This document shows positions 24,686-35,157 of a stretch of 64,000 nucleotides of DNA, one piece after another. The position numbers and the translations under genes are program-made. Source of the stretch: an uncultured Rhizobiaceae group bacterium (lineage in GTDB: Bacteria; Pseudomonadota; Alphaproteobacteria; Rhizobiales; Rhizobiaceae); the NCBI GenBank assembly GCA_937930635.1, contig CALHCF010000013.1, positions 62,001-126,000 on the forward strand, read 5' to 3'. Within the stretch, counting starts at the first letter, position 1. Each line of letters begins with the position of its first letter. The notes beneath the pieces were generated by a model. It ran no database searches, was not told the origin of the DNA, and saw only the letters and a list, made by a program, of their open reading frames with translations.

Positions 24686-25625
24686 CGCGCAATCCACTTG
24701 TTTTATGCAGGAACCAGTCGACGACAAAATTGACAGCGACTGTAAGCAGGGCAATGGCTGATGCTGGCAGCAACGGTGTAAGTGCTGCTGTGATGTCATA
24801 CTGGGCGAACTGGATCAGTGAGGCATTGTCACGGACCATGGAACCCCAGTCTGCTGTCGGTGGTTGAATGCCAACACCCAGAAAAGACAGGGCGGCTATC
24901 GCCAGAAAGACGAAAGAAAAGCGCAAACCAAATTCGGCAACCAGAGGCGGCATGATGTTGGGCAGGATTTCACGACGCATGACCCAGCCGAGTCCCTCGC
25001 CTCTCAACCGTGCCGCTTCGACATAGTCCATCACGACAACGTTGACGGCCACAGACCGGGTCAGCCGAAATACCCGTGTGGAATCGATAACCGCGATGAT
25101 GATGATCAGGTTCAAAACAGTCGAGCCAAAAATCGCAAGAAGCATCAGGGCGAAAATCAGGCTGGGAATGGCCATCAGAACGTCAACCGCGCGGCTGAGA
25201 ATCTGATCCAGCCAGGATCGGTTGATTGCGGCGACAAGACCCAGCCCACCGCCAATCAGAAATGAGATAAGCGTTGTTGCCAGGGCAATACCGATTGTGT
25301 TGCGTGCACCGTAGATAAGCCGTGAAAGAACGTCGCGGCCAATCTGATCTGTGCCGAAGAAATGCTGACCTTCGCCAAACAATGTCCAGGGCGCAAACGG
25401 CGTGGAGAAGACCTGCGCTTCACCATAGGGTGCCAGAAATGGCGCCAGGATCGCCACAAATGCATAAAGCGCGATGATCACCATGCCAAACCAGGCAGAA
25501 AAAGGGGCTTTCTTCAGGCTGATCCACATACGTTGGAGGCGGGTGCGCCGTTGACGCGCCATGCCCACTTCAGCGGCAGCAGAATACCCTTCGGCCTGGG
25601 TCGAAATATCGTTGGGAGTGGTCAT
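24675..25625 (-). CDS. Dipeptide-type ABC transporter permease, DppC-like
   Basis: 316 residues. DppC N-terminal segment (FSAWFGMVIIALYAFVAILA, then FFGTDQIGRDVLSRLIYGAR) and the EAA loop (DYVEAARLRGEGLGWVMRRE) are visible, with the conserved ending FLGVGIQPPTADWGSM. Start overlaps the DppB-like stop by four bases. Forms the channel with DppB-like. Confidence 0.94.
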   Translation of the reverse strand: MTTPNDISTQAEGYSAAAEVGMARQRRTRLQRMWISLKKAPFSAWFGMVIIALYAFVAILAPFLAPYGEAQVFSTPFAPWTLFGEGQHFFGTDQIGRDVLSRLIYGARNTIGIALATTLISFLIGGGLGLVAAINRSWLDQILSRAVDVLMAIPSLIFALMLLAIFGSTVLNLIIIIAVIDSTRVFRLTRSVAVNVVVMDYVEAARLRGEGLGWVMRREILPNIMPPLVAEFGLRFSFVFLAIAALSFLGVGIQPPTADWGSMVRDNASLIQFAQYDITAALTPLLPASAIALLTVAVNFVVDWFLHKTSGLRDEH

Positions 25626-26602
25626 CTTGGATGCAGCAGCCTTGGATTGGTCACAATACCGATCACGTCCGCAATCAGGTTCAATATGATGTAGGTGCCG
25701 GCAAAAATCAGAGCGCAGGCCTGTACCACTGGAATATCGCGACTGGAAACCGCATCCACCATCAGCTGACCGACACCGGGATAAACAAACACCACTTCAA
25801 CCACCACAACGCCGACCACCAGATAGGCCAGGTTAAACGCGATCACGGTGGCAATGGGGGCCCAGGCGTTAGGCAGAGCGTGTTTCAAAATCACCTTGGA
25901 GCGTGAAGCGCCTTTCAGCTGCGCCATCTCAATATACGGACTGGCAAGCAGATTGATGATCGACGCCCGCGTCATGCGCATCATATGGGCGACGATAACC
26001 AGCGTAAGCGTCAGCGCGGGCAGCGCGCATTTATACACACGTTCCGTAAATGACATCGTTTCGGTGACGTTTGCCAAAGAGGGAAACAGCGGCCAAAGCG
26101 ACGCCAGCACCACGATCAGAATATAGGCGACGAAAAATTCCGGAAACGAGATTGTTGTCAGTGTCGCTGCATTGACGGAGCGGTCGTAAAAAGAGTTGCG
26201 GTACAGCGCAGCTGTGACACCAAGGATAAGTGAAAGGGGCACGGCGATCACGGCAGCCATTGACGCCAGAAACAGCGTGTTCCAGAGGCGCGGCGCAACA
26301 AGGTCCACAACCGCACGTGACCGGTCAATACCGGATGAGGCTCGCCCCGAGAATGATGTTCCCAGATCGCCGGTCATGACCGAAGCAACCCAGTTTATGT
26401 AGCGTTTCCAGGCAGGTTGATCGAGGCCGAGTTCTTTTCGAAAAGCTTCAATTGTCTCCGGCAACGCGGCTTGCCCAAGGACAGCCTCGCCAAAATCGCC
26501 GGGCAGAAGCTGGATTGAGCTGAAGATAATCAGCGAAACAAAAAACAACGTCACAACGCCCAAACCAAGACGTTGAAGCACCGTAGACAGGACCGGATGC
26601 AA
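25622..26602 (-). CDS. Dipeptide-type ABC transporter permease, DppB-like
   Basis: 326 residues if started at the TTG at 26602, which has GGGAG six bases upstream and yields a normal DppB N terminus (VLQRLGLGVVTLFFVSLIIF). A GTG at 26650 would add 16 residues without a Shine-Dalgarno. Seen: LLPGDFGEAVLG, EAA loop (YIEMAQLKGASRSKVILKHALPN), and the C-terminal VEVVFVYPGVGQLMVDAVSSRD. First gene of the minus-strand transporter operon, divergent from the binding protein. Confidence 0.9.
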   Translation of the reverse strand: MHPVLSTVLQRLGLGVVTLFFVSLIIFSSIQLLPGDFGEAVLGQAALPETIEAFRKELGLDQPAWKRYINWVASVMTGDLGTSFSGRASSGIDRSRAVVDLVAPRLWNTLFLASMAAVIAVPLSLILGVTAALYRNSFYDRSVNAATLTTISFPEFFVAYILIVVLASLWPLFPSLANVTETMSFTERVYKCALPALTLTLVIVAHMMRMTRASIINLLASPYIEMAQLKGASRSKVILKHALPNAWAPIATVIAFNLAYLVVGVVVVEVVFVYPGVGQLMVDAVSSRDIPVVQACALIFAGTYIILNLIADVIGIVTNPRLLHPR

Positions 26603-26846
26603 AATTTTCTCCCAAAATCGCCAGCACGAAAAAATCGCGCTCCCCGGCACACAGGCTAACGGTCTCCTGACAAAAGCGCAAATCCTGGAAGGGATAACCA
26701 GCCGTTTTTACAGGTTAACCGGCTCATCTTGTTGACAGCCATCTTGCAGGCAAGCTTGTGTCGCACCGCCGATACATGCTTATCTTGTTGGTGGAACGAG
26801 GGGTGGTCGATTGCCTCTCGAACTTCATAACGGGAGAAACTCAACT

Positions 26847-28454
26847 ATGCGCGACATGAAAAATGTCTTTATCAATGATCAAGCGGAAAAGCTTAGCGCC
26901 GGACGCATAAGCCGTCGTCAATTCATTACGTCCATGCTGGCAGCCGGTGTGGTTTTACCAACCGCCATGTCAATGGCCGGTGACGCCCTTGCCGCAACAC
27001 CCAAGAAAGGCGGAAAACTGCGCCTTGGTATGGGGCACGGGTCCACAACAGATTCGCTGGATCCGGCAACTTATGAAAATGGCATGACCACCCATGTGGG
27101 TTATTCCTGGGCCAACCATCTCACCGAAGTCAGCGCCAAGGGCGAACTGATCCCCGAACTGGCTGAGAGCTTTTTCTCAGAAGACGGCAAGACCTGGCGC
27201 TTCAAGCTGCGCAAGGGTGTGGAATTTCACAACGGCAAGTCACTTGACGCTGATGATGTGATTGCCTCGATCAACCATCACCGTGGCGAAGATTCCAAAT
27301 CAGCCGCCAAAGGTGTTCTGGCACCCGTCACCAATGTCTCCAAAGATGGTGACACGGTTGTGTTTGAACTGGATGGACCAAACGCCGACTTCCCGTACAT
27401 CGTTTCCGATTACCACCTGGCAATCATGCCTGCCAAGGACGGAAAGGTTGATGCAACATCAGGCGTCGGTACCGGCGGCTATATCATGCAGAAATGGGAG
27501 CCGGGTGTTCGCTTTGAGGGCAAACGCAATCCTAATTACTTCAAGGAAAATGCGGCCTTTTTCGACGAGACAGAAATTCTGTCCCTGATCGACCCAACGG
27601 CACGCCAGTCTGCCTTGATGAATGGCGATGTGGACGTTATCGACCGCATTGATACCAAGACCGTGGCGCTGATGGCCCGCAACCCCAATATCGAAATTCT
27701 CGAAAAGACGGGTACACTTCACTACACGTTCCCGATGCGTCTCGATTCAGCGCCGTTCGACAATTTCGATCTGCGTATGGCGTTGAAACTGGCCATCAAA
27801 CGTCAGGAACTCGTGGACAAGATTCTGCTGGGCCACGGTGCTGTTGGCAACGACCTTCCGCTTTCATCGGCAAACCGCTTCCTGGCAACATCTATTGCGC
27901 AGCGCGAATTTGACCCGGAAAAAGCAGCCGAGCATTACAAGAAGTCCGGTCACAGCGGCACATTGCAGCTGTCTGCATCCGAAGCGGCCTTTGGTGGCGC
28001 GGTTGATGCAGCCCAGCTTATTGCAGCCTCTGCCAAGGAGATCGGGATCGACGTTGAAGTCGTTCGTGAACCCAAAGATGGTTACTGGTCCAACGTCTGG
28101 AACAAGAAACCATGGTGTGCCTGCTTCTGGGGCGGACGCCCGACCGCAGACTGGATGTTCTCGTCGGCCTATACCGACTCGACCAAATGGAACGACACGG
28201 CGTGGAAGGAAACCGACGACGCCAAGAAGTTCAACGTTCTGGTCAAACAGGCCCGCGGCGAACTGGATCAGACCAAGCGCGTGGAACTCTACACTGAAGC
28301 GCAAACCCTGTTGCACAATGATGGTGGCGCAATCATCCCGATGTTTGCCAATTACATCATCGGTATCTCCAAGAAAGTTGCACACGCTGACGATGTGGCA
28401 GCCAACTGGGATCTCGACGGCAACAAGGCCTCCGAGCGCTGGTGGTTCGCATAA
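26847..28454 (+). CDS. Extracellular solute-binding protein family 5, Tat-exported
   Basis: 535 residues from the ATG at 26847 (GGGAG upstream). The N terminus carries a twin-arginine motif, SRRQF at residues 22-26, followed by a hydrophobic stretch and AGDALAA cleavage region, so export in folded form by Tat is predicted. SBP_bac_5 features: GGKLRLGMGHGSTTDSLDPA, then WRFKLRKGVEFHNGKSLDADDV. It is divergent from the DppBC/double-ATPase operon and supplies its binding protein. Tat export is uncommon for peptide-type binding proteins but known. Ligand unknown; peptides, opines or glycosides are all bound by this family. Confidence 0.92.
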   Translation: MRDMKNVFINDQAEKLSAGRISRRQFITSMLAAGVVLPTAMSMAGDALAATPKKGGKLRLGMGHGSTTDSLDPATYENGMTTHVGYSWANHLTEVSAKGELIPELAESFFSEDGKTWRFKLRKGVEFHNGKSLDADDVIASINHHRGEDSKSAAKGVLAPVTNVSKDGDTVVFELDGPNADFPYIVSDYHLAIMPAKDGKVDATSGVGTGGYIMQKWEPGVRFEGKRNPNYFKENAAFFDETEILSLIDPTARQSALMNGDVDVIDRIDTKTVALMARNPNIEILEKTGTLHYTFPMRLDSAPFDNFDLRMALKLAIKRQELVDKILLGHGAVGNDLPLSSANRFLATSIAQREFDPEKAAEHYKKSGHSGTLQLSASEAAFGGAVDAAQLIAASAKEIGIDVEVVREPKDGYWSNVWNKKPWCACFWGGRPTADWMFSSAYTDSTKWNDTAWKETDDAKKFNVLVKQARGELDQTKRVELYTEAQTLLHNDGGAIIPMFANYIIGISKKVAHADDVAANWDLDGNKASERWWFA

Positions 28455-28482
28455 GCCCAGCGGCTTAAAATCAGTCAGTCTG

Positions 28483-28520
28483 AACCGGCGGTGGAATTAC
28501 TGCACCGCCGGTTTTCTTTT
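28483..28520 (+). terminator. Intrinsic terminator of the solute-binding protein gene
   Basis: Perfect 11-bp stem AACCGGCGGTG (28483-28493) with CACCGCCGGTT (28503-28513), nine-base loop, then TTCTTTT. Confidence 0.88.
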
Positions 28521-28614
28521 GGCGCAACCACAGGCACAATTGCGAAAGCTGATTGAATTGCCCACCGATACGGTTTTGCTACAATCTCGATTTCCACACC
28601 TGCTTGAGGCCTAG

Positions 28615-30894
28615 ATGTCCACAGAATCTGAAACGCCTCTGCGCAATGCGGCGCTCAACTATCACGAATTTCCACAACCAGGTAAGCTGGAAGTCCGGCC
28701 GACCAAGCCACTTGCAAATCCCCGAGACCTGTCGCTTGCCTATTCCCCAGGGGTCGCGGAAGCCTGCCTGGCCATCAAGGAGAACCCTCTTACGGCGTCC
28801 CGTTTCACCGGGCGCGGTAATCTCGTTGCCGTGGTCACCAACGGTTCCGCGGCACTGGGTCTGGGCAATATTGGCCCTCTCGCATCCAAGCCGATTATGG
28901 AGGGCAAGGCGGTTCTCTTCAAAAAGTTCGCTCATATCGACTGTTTCGATATCGAACTTAACGAAAGTGACCCTGAGAAATTTGCTGAACATGTGATTGC
29001 TCTTGAACCAACCTTTGGGGCAATCAACCTCGAAGACATCAAGGCCCCCGATTGCTTCATCGTTGAAAAGATCTGCAAGGAGCGGATGAACATCCCCGTC
29101 TTCCACGATGACCAGCATGGAACCGCCATTGTTGTCGGCGCGGCGGCAAAAAACGCTCTGCATCTGACAGACCGGCGGTTTGAGGACATCAAGGTTGTCT
29201 CAACCGGTGGGGGCGCAGCAGGGATCGCCTGTCTGAACATGCTTTTAAAACTGGGCGTGAAGCGCGAAAATGTATGGCTCTGCGACATCGCCGGGCTTGT
29301 CTATAATGGGCGCAGCGAAGAGATGACGCCGCAAAAGAAAGCCTATGCGCAGGATAGTGATTTGCGCACCCTGGATGATGTGATCGGCGATGCAGATCTC
29401 TTTTTAGGCCTGTCGGGCCCCGGCGTACTGACCCCCGACATGGTGTCGCGCATGGCAAAAAAGCCGATAATCTTTGCTCTTGCCAATCCTGATCCCGAAA
29501 TCACACCCGAAGCAGTCGCAAAGGTGGTTCCAGATGCGATCATGGCAACGGGCCGGTCAGACTATCCCAATCAGGTCAACAACGTCCTGTGCTTCCCCTT
29601 CATTTTCCGCGGAGCGTTGGATGTGGGGGCAACGACCATCAATGATGAGATGAAGATCGCCTGTGTAGACGGTATTGCCGCTTTGGCGCGCAAGACATCG
29701 TCGGCAGAGGCGGCGCGTGCCTATGGTGAAGAAGACCTTCAGTTTGGGTCTGATTATCTTATCCCCAAACCGTTCGATGAACGGCTCCTTGCCGTTGTCG
29801 CCGGAGCCGTTGCCGGGGCTGCGATGGAAACCGGGGTCGCTCAACGCCCTGTATCTGATCTGGCTGAGTATACGGAAAAATTGACAGCCTCTGTCTATCG
29901 CTCCTCAATAATCATGCGGCCTGTTTTCGAGCAGGCAAGTTCATCGGCACACCGGATTGTTTTTGCCGAGGGTGAAGATGAGCGGGTATTGCGCGCTGCT
30001 GTTGCCATGCTTGAGGAGACAGTCAATCGGCCAGTTCTGATAGGCCGCCCTGAAATTATTGAGCACCGCTGCAATAAATACGGTTTCCCCAAGGAGGCTT
30101 TTGAGAGCTTTGAGATCGTCAACCCGGAAAGCGACTCCCGTTATCGCGAATATTGGGAGACTTACCATGCAGCCATGCAGCGCCGGGGTATCTCGCCTGC
30201 TTTGGCCAGAGCCGTCTTGCGCACCAACACGACGGTCATCGCAGCCGTGATGGTCCATCGTGGCGAAGCCGACAGCATGATCTGCGGAACGTTTGGGAAC
30301 TACCTGTGGCATATGAATTATGTGGAACAGATGTTGCGGACGGAAAGCCTCATTCCCGTGGGCGCTCTTTCGCTTCTGATTCTTGATGATGGACCGATAT
30401 TTGTTTCCGATACACATGTGAATCCCGAGCCAACACCCGAGCAAGTGGCCAACACGGTCATTGCAACGGCCCGGCACGTGCGCCGGTTCGGCATCGAGCC
30501 AAACATCGCGGTCTGTTCCAACTCACAGTTTGGGACACTCGACACGGAATCCGCAAGGCGTATGCGTGCTGCGCTGGCCATTCTTGATGCGCAGAATCTT
30601 GACTTCGTTTATGAAGGGGAAATGCCGGTCGATGCAGCACTTGATCCCGAAATTCGCGACAGGATTTTTCCAGCCTCTCGCCTGAAGGGAAAAGCCAACG
30701 CGTTTGTTTTCTCAAATGCCGAAACCGCCGGTGGTGTGAAAAATTCACTGAAATCTGTGGCTGGTGGAATTGAGGTCGGACCTATCCTCATGGGCATGGG
30801 CAACCGGGCTCATATCGTCACTCCCTCTATTACGGTACGGGGCCTTATCAACATGGCTGCGCTTGCCGGTACACCTGTGGACACCTACGCTTAG
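28615..30894 (+). CDS. maeB: NADP-dependent malic enzyme with C-terminal phosphotransacetylase-like domain
   Basis: 759 residues, the length of the fused MaeB class. N-terminal malic domain ([35 protein letters not shown], the metal site [12 protein letters not shown]) and NAD(P) domain ([18 protein letters not shown]). The C-terminal 330 residues start near [17 protein letters not shown] and end with [20 protein letters not shown]-like sequence of phosphotransacetylase; in MaeB this domain is regulatory rather than catalytic. It converts malate to pyruvate, CO2 and NADPH. Confidence 0.96.
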   Translation: MSTESETPLRNAALNYHEFPQPGKLEVRPTKPLANPRDLSLAYSPGVAEACLAIKENPLTASRFTGRGNLVAVVTNGSAALGLGNIGPLASKPIMEGKAVLFKKFAHIDCFDIELNESDPEKFAEHVIALEPTFGAINLEDIKAPDCFIVEKICKERMNIPVFHDDQHGTAIVVGAAAKNALHLTDRRFEDIKVVSTGGGAAGIACLNMLLKLGVKRENVWLCDIAGLVYNGRSEEMTPQKKAYAQDSDLRTLDDVIGDADLFLGLSGPGVLTPDMVSRMAKKPIIFALANPDPEITPEAVAKVVPDAIMATGRSDYPNQVNNVLCFPFIFRGALDVGATTINDEMKIACVDGIAALARKTSSAEAARAYGEEDLQFGSDYLIPKPFDERLLAVVAGAVAGAAMETGVAQRPVSDLAEYTEKLTASVYRSSIIMRPVFEQASSSAHRIVFAEGEDERVLRAAVAMLEETVNRPVLIGRPEIIEHRCNKYGFPKEAFESFEIVNPESDSRYREYWETYHAAMQRRGISPALARAVLRTNTTVIAAVMVHRGEADSMICGTFGNYLWHMNYVEQMLRTESLIPVGALSLLILDDGPIFVSDTHVNPEPTPEQVANTVIATARHVRRFGIEPNIAVCSNSQFGTLDTESARRMRAALAILDAQNLDFVYEGEMPVDAALDPEIRDRIFPASRLKGKANAFVFSNAETAGGVKNSLKSVAGGIEVGPILMGMGNRAHIVTPSITVRGLINMAALAGTPVDTYA

Positions 30895-30927
30895 ACTGGT
30901 TGATCCAGTTGCGAGGAGGAATTGTCC

Positions 30928-32079
30928 ATGGCGTTTACCGCTGAGCATGAACAGATGCGCGCAACCGTTGCGCGTTTTGTTGAAAACGAGATCAACCCGA
31001 ATGTTGAAGAGTGGGAAAACGCCGCGTGTTTCCCCGCCCACCAGGTTTTCAAGAAACTGGGTGATCTGGGTCTGCTGGGGATCAAATATGATCAGGACTA
31101 TGGCGGGCTTGGGCTGGATTTCTCCTATTCGATGGTGATGGCTGAAGAAACCGGGCTGGTCCATTGCGGCGCCATTCCCATGGCAATTGGTGTGCAGACC
31201 GATATGTGCACGCCAGCCCTCAACAGGTTCGGGTCTGATGAGTTGAAGGCAGACTATCTCGCCCCGGCCATTGCCGGCGACATGGTTGGATGCCTTGGTG
31301 TATCGGAAGCCAGCGCCGGTTCCGATGTGGCCTCGATAAAGACCCATGCCCGGGTTGAAGGTGATGACTACATCATCAACGGCTCCAAAATGTGGATCAC
31401 AAACGGCCTGCAAGCCGATTGGTGCTGTCTGCTTGCCAATACCGGCGACAGTACCGGCCACGACAACAAATCGCTGATTATTGTTCCCATGGATGCTGCC
31501 GGTATCGAAAAGCAGAAAATAGACAAGATTGGTATGCACGCCTCCGATACCGGACAGCTCTTCTTCGACAATGTACGTGTTCCCCGGCGCAATCTCGTGG
31601 GAACGGAGGGCATGGGTTTTGCCATGCAGATGATGCAGTTTCAGGAAGAGCGCTTGTGGATCGCGGCCAATGCACTCAAACATCTTGACCGCACGATTGA
31701 TCTGACCATCGAATATACCCGCAACCGCAAGGCCTTTGGCAAATCGCTGCTCGACAATCAGGTCATCCACTTCCGGTTGGCGGAGTTAAGAACCGAAGTC
31801 GAAGCTCTGCGTGCGCTGACCTGGTCGGCAACCTGGGACTATGTCGGCGGCAAGGACGTGACACGGTTGGCATCGATGGCGAAGCTGAAAACGGGGCGGT
31901 TGTTGCGCGAGGTTAACGACACCTGTTTGCAATACTGGGGTGGGATGGGTTTCACTGCTGATAACCCCGTCAGTCGGGCTTACCGTGACGACCGCCTCGC
32001 CTCGATAGGTGGCGGCGCAGATGAAGTCATGTTGGGCATCATCTGCAAATATGAGGGAACTCTGCCAAAATCCCGATGA
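30928..32079 (+). CDS. Acyl-CoA dehydrogenase
   Basis: 383 residues from the ATG at 30928 with a strong GAGGAGGA Shine-Dalgarno. Signatures: LGVSEASAGSDVASIKTHA (FAD/substrate), GSKMWITNG, the second signature QYWGGMGFTADNPVSRAYRD, and the C-terminal region IGGGADEVML, where the catalytic glutamate of many family members lies. It oxidises an acyl-CoA to the 2-enoyl-CoA and passes electrons to ETF. Start is 33 bases after maeB; the downstream oxidoreductase begins after a 68-base gap. Chain-length or branched substrate cannot be told. Confidence 0.93.
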   Translation: MAFTAEHEQMRATVARFVENEINPNVEEWENAACFPAHQVFKKLGDLGLLGIKYDQDYGGLGLDFSYSMVMAEETGLVHCGAIPMAIGVQTDMCTPALNRFGSDELKADYLAPAIAGDMVGCLGVSEASAGSDVASIKTHARVEGDDYIINGSKMWITNGLQADWCCLLANTGDSTGHDNKSLIIVPMDAAGIEKQKIDKIGMHASDTGQLFFDNVRVPRRNLVGTEGMGFAMQMMQFQEERLWIAANALKHLDRTIDLTIEYTRNRKAFGKSLLDNQVIHFRLAELRTEVEALRALTWSATWDYVGGKDVTRLASMAKLKTGRLLREVNDTCLQYWGGMGFTADNPVSRAYRDDRLASIGGGADEVMLGIICKYEGTLPKSR

Positions 32080-32147
32080 GGCTCTGGCATCGACCGCGCC
32101 AACGGGTTATCCAAACTTACAATCGTTTGAAATCGGGGAACAGACTC

Positions 32148-33326
32148 ATGGTGCCAGCCTACCCTCCAGCACAAAGGCGTTTGAAACTGGGCTTTGTGGG
32201 CGGTGGGCGCGGTGCCCTGGTGGGCCACTGGCACGCTGCCGGAGTGCGTCTGTCAAACCGTTGGGATATTGTTGCGGGTGCGCTTTCGTCGCGCCCGGAT
32301 GTTGCCATGGCTTCCGGCAAAGACTGGCTTCTGGCTGAAGAACGAACTTATGATGATTTCAGGAAGATGGCCGAGGTTGAAGCGGCGCGGGAAGACGGTA
32401 TTGATGCGGTCGCCATCTGTACCCCCAACGGCCATCATGCAGCCGCCGCTGAAGCTTTCATGGAAGCGGGAATTGACATCATCTGCGACAAGCCGATGAC
32501 CGCGACCATGGATGACGCCAGAAAACTCGTCGCTCTGCATGACAAGAGCGATCTCTTTTTTGGGGTTACCTATACCTATGCATTTCACGCCATGGTGCGG
32601 CAGGCCAAGGCGATGGTGGCAGCTGGCAAAGTGGGGAAGTTGCGGCAGGCGCATATCGAGTATGTGCAGGACTGGGCTGCGGGGGCGCAGGAAAAAGAAA
32701 CCAAACAATCCGGCTGGCGGCGCGACCCCAGTCAGGCTGGCCGTGGATCGGTGACGGGCGATATCGGCACCCATGCATTCCACATGTTGCATTATGTGCT
32801 GGATGAACCGATTAGCGAAGTCAGCACCCGTTTCCATGTCTGCGGGGGCGCAGCGGCGATGGAAGACACAGCCTTTATGCAACTCAAATTCGGGAGTGGT
32901 GCGCCGGGAACGCTTTGGTGCACCCAGGCGGCTCCTGGCAATGCCTGCGGTTTGCGGATGCGCATCTATGGAGATGGAGGCGGGATTGAATGGGATCAGG
33001 AATTCCCTGACCTTTTGCATTACACGCCGCTCAACGGCGCTACTCAAACCATCTCGCGCGGTTTTGGAGCCGGCATGATGCCCGAAGCCGAGCGCATGGT
33101 TCGGTTACCAAGAGGGCACAATGAAGGTGTTCCCGATGCCTGGTGCAATCTCTACATCGAACTCGCAGTAGCAATTGAAGCAAGACGCAGCGGTACAACA
33201 CTTGCCCCCAATATGGTTGATATCCCGACGGTGATGGACGGCGCACGGGGCGTCTATTTTGTCGATGCAGCAGCGGACAGCCACGAGGCCGACGGTGCCT
33301 GGATGCCCTCCTGGTATGATGGCTGA
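32148..33326 (+). CDS. Gfo/Idh/MocA-family oxidoreductase (second copy)
   Basis: 392 residues from the ATG at 32148; the longer frame from 32076 overlaps the acyl-CoA dehydrogenase and lacks a Shine-Dalgarno. Rossmann motif GFVGGGRGALVGHWH, signature CDKPMTATMDDA, then GDIGTHAFHMLHYV with the family catalytic histidine region. It starts an operon with iolC- and iolB-like genes and overlaps the kinase start, so it is probably an inositol or inosose (epimer) dehydrogenase acting before IolE. It is not closely similar to the copy at 7476-8633. Confidence 0.9.
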   Translation: MVPAYPPAQRRLKLGFVGGGRGALVGHWHAAGVRLSNRWDIVAGALSSRPDVAMASGKDWLLAEERTYDDFRKMAEVEAAREDGIDAVAICTPNGHHAAAAEAFMEAGIDIICDKPMTATMDDARKLVALHDKSDLFFGVTYTYAFHAMVRQAKAMVAAGKVGKLRQAHIEYVQDWAAGAQEKETKQSGWRRDPSQAGRGSVTGDIGTHAFHMLHYVLDEPISEVSTRFHVCGGAAAMEDTAFMQLKFGSGAPGTLWCTQAAPGNACGLRMRIYGDGGGIEWDQEFPDLLHYTPLNGATQTISRGFGAGMMPEAERMVRLPRGHNEGVPDAWCNLYIELAVAIEARRSGTTLAPNMVDIPTVMDGARGVYFVDAAADSHEADGAWMPSWYDG

Positions 33327-34296
33327 ACCCATGGTTGGAATTGCCAAAAACCGGTTTTGTGTTCTGGGACGTGCGGGGATGGACCTCTATCCCGACCCGC
33401 CAGGAACGCGGATTGAAGACGCCACGTCTTTTGTGGCGGCGTTGGGCGGTTCATCAGGCAATATCGCTGCCGGTCTTGCGCGGATGGGGTGTGAAGTCTC
33501 GCTTTTGACGCGGGTATCGGATGATGCGGTGGGCCGGTATACCATCGCAGAATGTAACCGCTATGGGATCGAGACCGGCTATGTCGTTCTTGAGCGCAGC
33601 GAGGCACGCAACACGCTGGCGCTCTCTGAAACCCGCACTGAAGACACGCAGACGGTGATCTATCGCAACAACGCTGCCGATTTCGCGTTGACCGAGACCG
33701 ATGTTGCGGCGGTGGACTGGTCGTCATTCGGTGCGCTGGTGTTCACCGGTACATCGCTCGCAATGGCTCCCTCGCGTGACGCAACACTGGCTGCGATCCA
33801 CGCCGCAAAGGCGGCCGGGGTCACTGTATTATTCGACGTCGACTACCGGGCCTATTCCTGGGCATCTTTGGATGAAGCCTCACAGATTTGCAGCAAGGCC
33901 GCGAAGCTGTGCGACATCGTGATCGGCAATGACGACGAGTTTGGCGTTCTGGCCGGTGGTTACGACAAAGGGCGGGCCTATGCGGACGCTCTGGTAGACG
34001 GTCGCAACGCCATTGCAGTCTACAAGATGGGGGCGGAAGGCTCGGTTACGATTGCACCGGATGAATCTTTCCAGACGGGCATTTTCCCGGTAGAGGCAAT
34101 CAAGCCTACAGGTGCAGGTGATGCCTTCATGGCCGGGTTCTGCAGTGGGCTGGCCTTACACTTTGGTCTGCGCGATTGTGTGTTGCGGGGTTCGGCTGCA
34201 GCGGCGATTGTGGTCTCGCGGGTGGGCTGTGCGCCCGCCATGCCGACACAAACTGAACTGACAGATTTTATTGCTCCAGAAACGACAACCAGCTGA
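33316..34296 (+). CDS. iolC: PfkB-family kinase, 5-dehydro-2-deoxygluconokinase (IolC-like)
   Basis: 326 residues from the ATG at 33316 (or the next ATG at 33319), overlapping the preceding stop. Ribokinase-family features: FVAALGGSSGNIAAGLARMG near residues 36-55 and the anion-hole/catalytic motif PTGAGDAFMAGF near the C terminus with the catalytic Asp. IolC phosphorylates 5-dehydro-2-deoxy-D-gluconate in myo-inositol catabolism. The assignment rests on the following iolB and class II aldolase genes as well as on the sequence. Many rhizobial IolC proteins carry a fused aldolase-like domain; this one does not. Confidence 0.88.
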   Translation: MMAEPMVGIAKNRFCVLGRAGMDLYPDPPGTRIEDATSFVAALGGSSGNIAAGLARMGCEVSLLTRVSDDAVGRYTIAECNRYGIETGYVVLERSEARNTLALSETRTEDTQTVIYRNNAADFALTETDVAAVDWSSFGALVFTGTSLAMAPSRDATLAAIHAAKAAGVTVLFDVDYRAYSWASLDEASQICSKAAKLCDIVIGNDDEFGVLAGGYDKGRAYADALVDGRNAIAVYKMGAEGSVTIAPDESFQTGIFPVEAIKPTGAGDAFMAGFCSGLALHFGLRDCVLRGSAAAAIVVSRVGCAPAMPTQTELTDFIAPETTTS

Positions 34297-34304
34297 GATT
34301 GACG

Positions 34305-35144
34305 ATGCACATAGCCCCCTTTGAAAACCAAAACGAGGCCATCATTGATGCAGGAGACGCCCGTGTCCCGCTCAATTATTTCAATATCGTCAAACTCAAA
34401 GAGGGGCAGGCGTTTGAATATCAGGTCCCCGGCTACGAGACCTGCATTGTTCCGGCCACAGGCACCGTCAATGTCGAGATTGAAGGCGAGCGTTTTGAAA
34501 AGATCGGCAATCGGGGGTCGGATGTCTGGGACGGAGAACCTGAGGGGGTCTATGTTCCATCGGGTTCGCTGGCGACCGTGGTCGCAACCGCTGACACCGA
34601 AGCATTCATTGCCGGCGCCCGCTACGACAGGGTTCTGGCACCCTTTGCCGTGCGCAAGGATGATATTGATCTGGTGCAATACGGGTCCGATGACACAAAA
34701 ACCCATCGCAAGATCAAGCACATTCTGGGAACGAAATATCATGACCAGGTAGGACGGTTGCTGGTGTCGGAACTGTTTACCGTCGGCCAGGGCGGTTGGT
34801 CCGGCTTCCCGCCCCATAAACACGATACGGACCGCCTGCCGGATGAAAGCCGGCATGACGAGACTTATAATTTCCGCTTCAAACCCAACAATGGTTTCGG
34901 CATGCAGCTGGTGCAGCGTGAGGATGGCAAGGTTGGTGATGCTTATCACATCGTTGACGGTTCCACGATCATTCTGGAAAAGGGATATCATCCCTGCGTC
35001 GTCGCTCCCGGCTATGAGATGTATTATTTCACAATTCTGGGAGGGCTTTCACAGCGATCGCTTGTCCAGTATTTCCAGCCCGATCATGCCTGGCAGATTG
35101 AAACCATACCCGGCATCAAGGACATGATCGCCAAGTTTAAATAG
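34305..35144 (+). CDS. iolB: 5-deoxy-glucuronate isomerase
   Basis: 279 residues from the ATG at 34305; a TTG six bases upstream is the alternative. Cupin-type metalloenzyme with the conserved core GGWSGFPPHKHDTD followed by ETYNFRFKPNNGFGMQLVQR and ending GYHPCVVAPGYEMYYFTILG. It isomerises 5-deoxy-D-glucuronate to 5-dehydro-2-deoxy-D-gluconate, the substrate of the IolC kinase encoded just upstream (8-base gap). Confidence 0.95.
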   Translation: MHIAPFENQNEAIIDAGDARVPLNYFNIVKLKEGQAFEYQVPGYETCIVPATGTVNVEIEGERFEKIGNRGSDVWDGEPEGVYVPSGSLATVVATADTEAFIAGARYDRVLAPFAVRKDDIDLVQYGSDDTKTHRKIKHILGTKYHDQVGRLLVSELFTVGQGGWSGFPPHKHDTDRLPDESRHDETYNFRFKPNNGFGMQLVQREDGKVGDAYHIVDGSTIILEKGYHPCVVAPGYEMYYFTILGGLSQRSLVQYFQPDHAWQIETIPGIKDMIAKFK

Positions 35145-35157
35145 ACCGGACTTGCTG

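Noticed and set aside
30745-31770. 341-residue minus-strand ORF
   Set aside because: Antisense shadow of the acyl-CoA dehydrogenase and maeB end.
34020-34991. 323-residue minus-strand ORF
   Set aside because: Antisense to iolC and iolB, both firmly supported.
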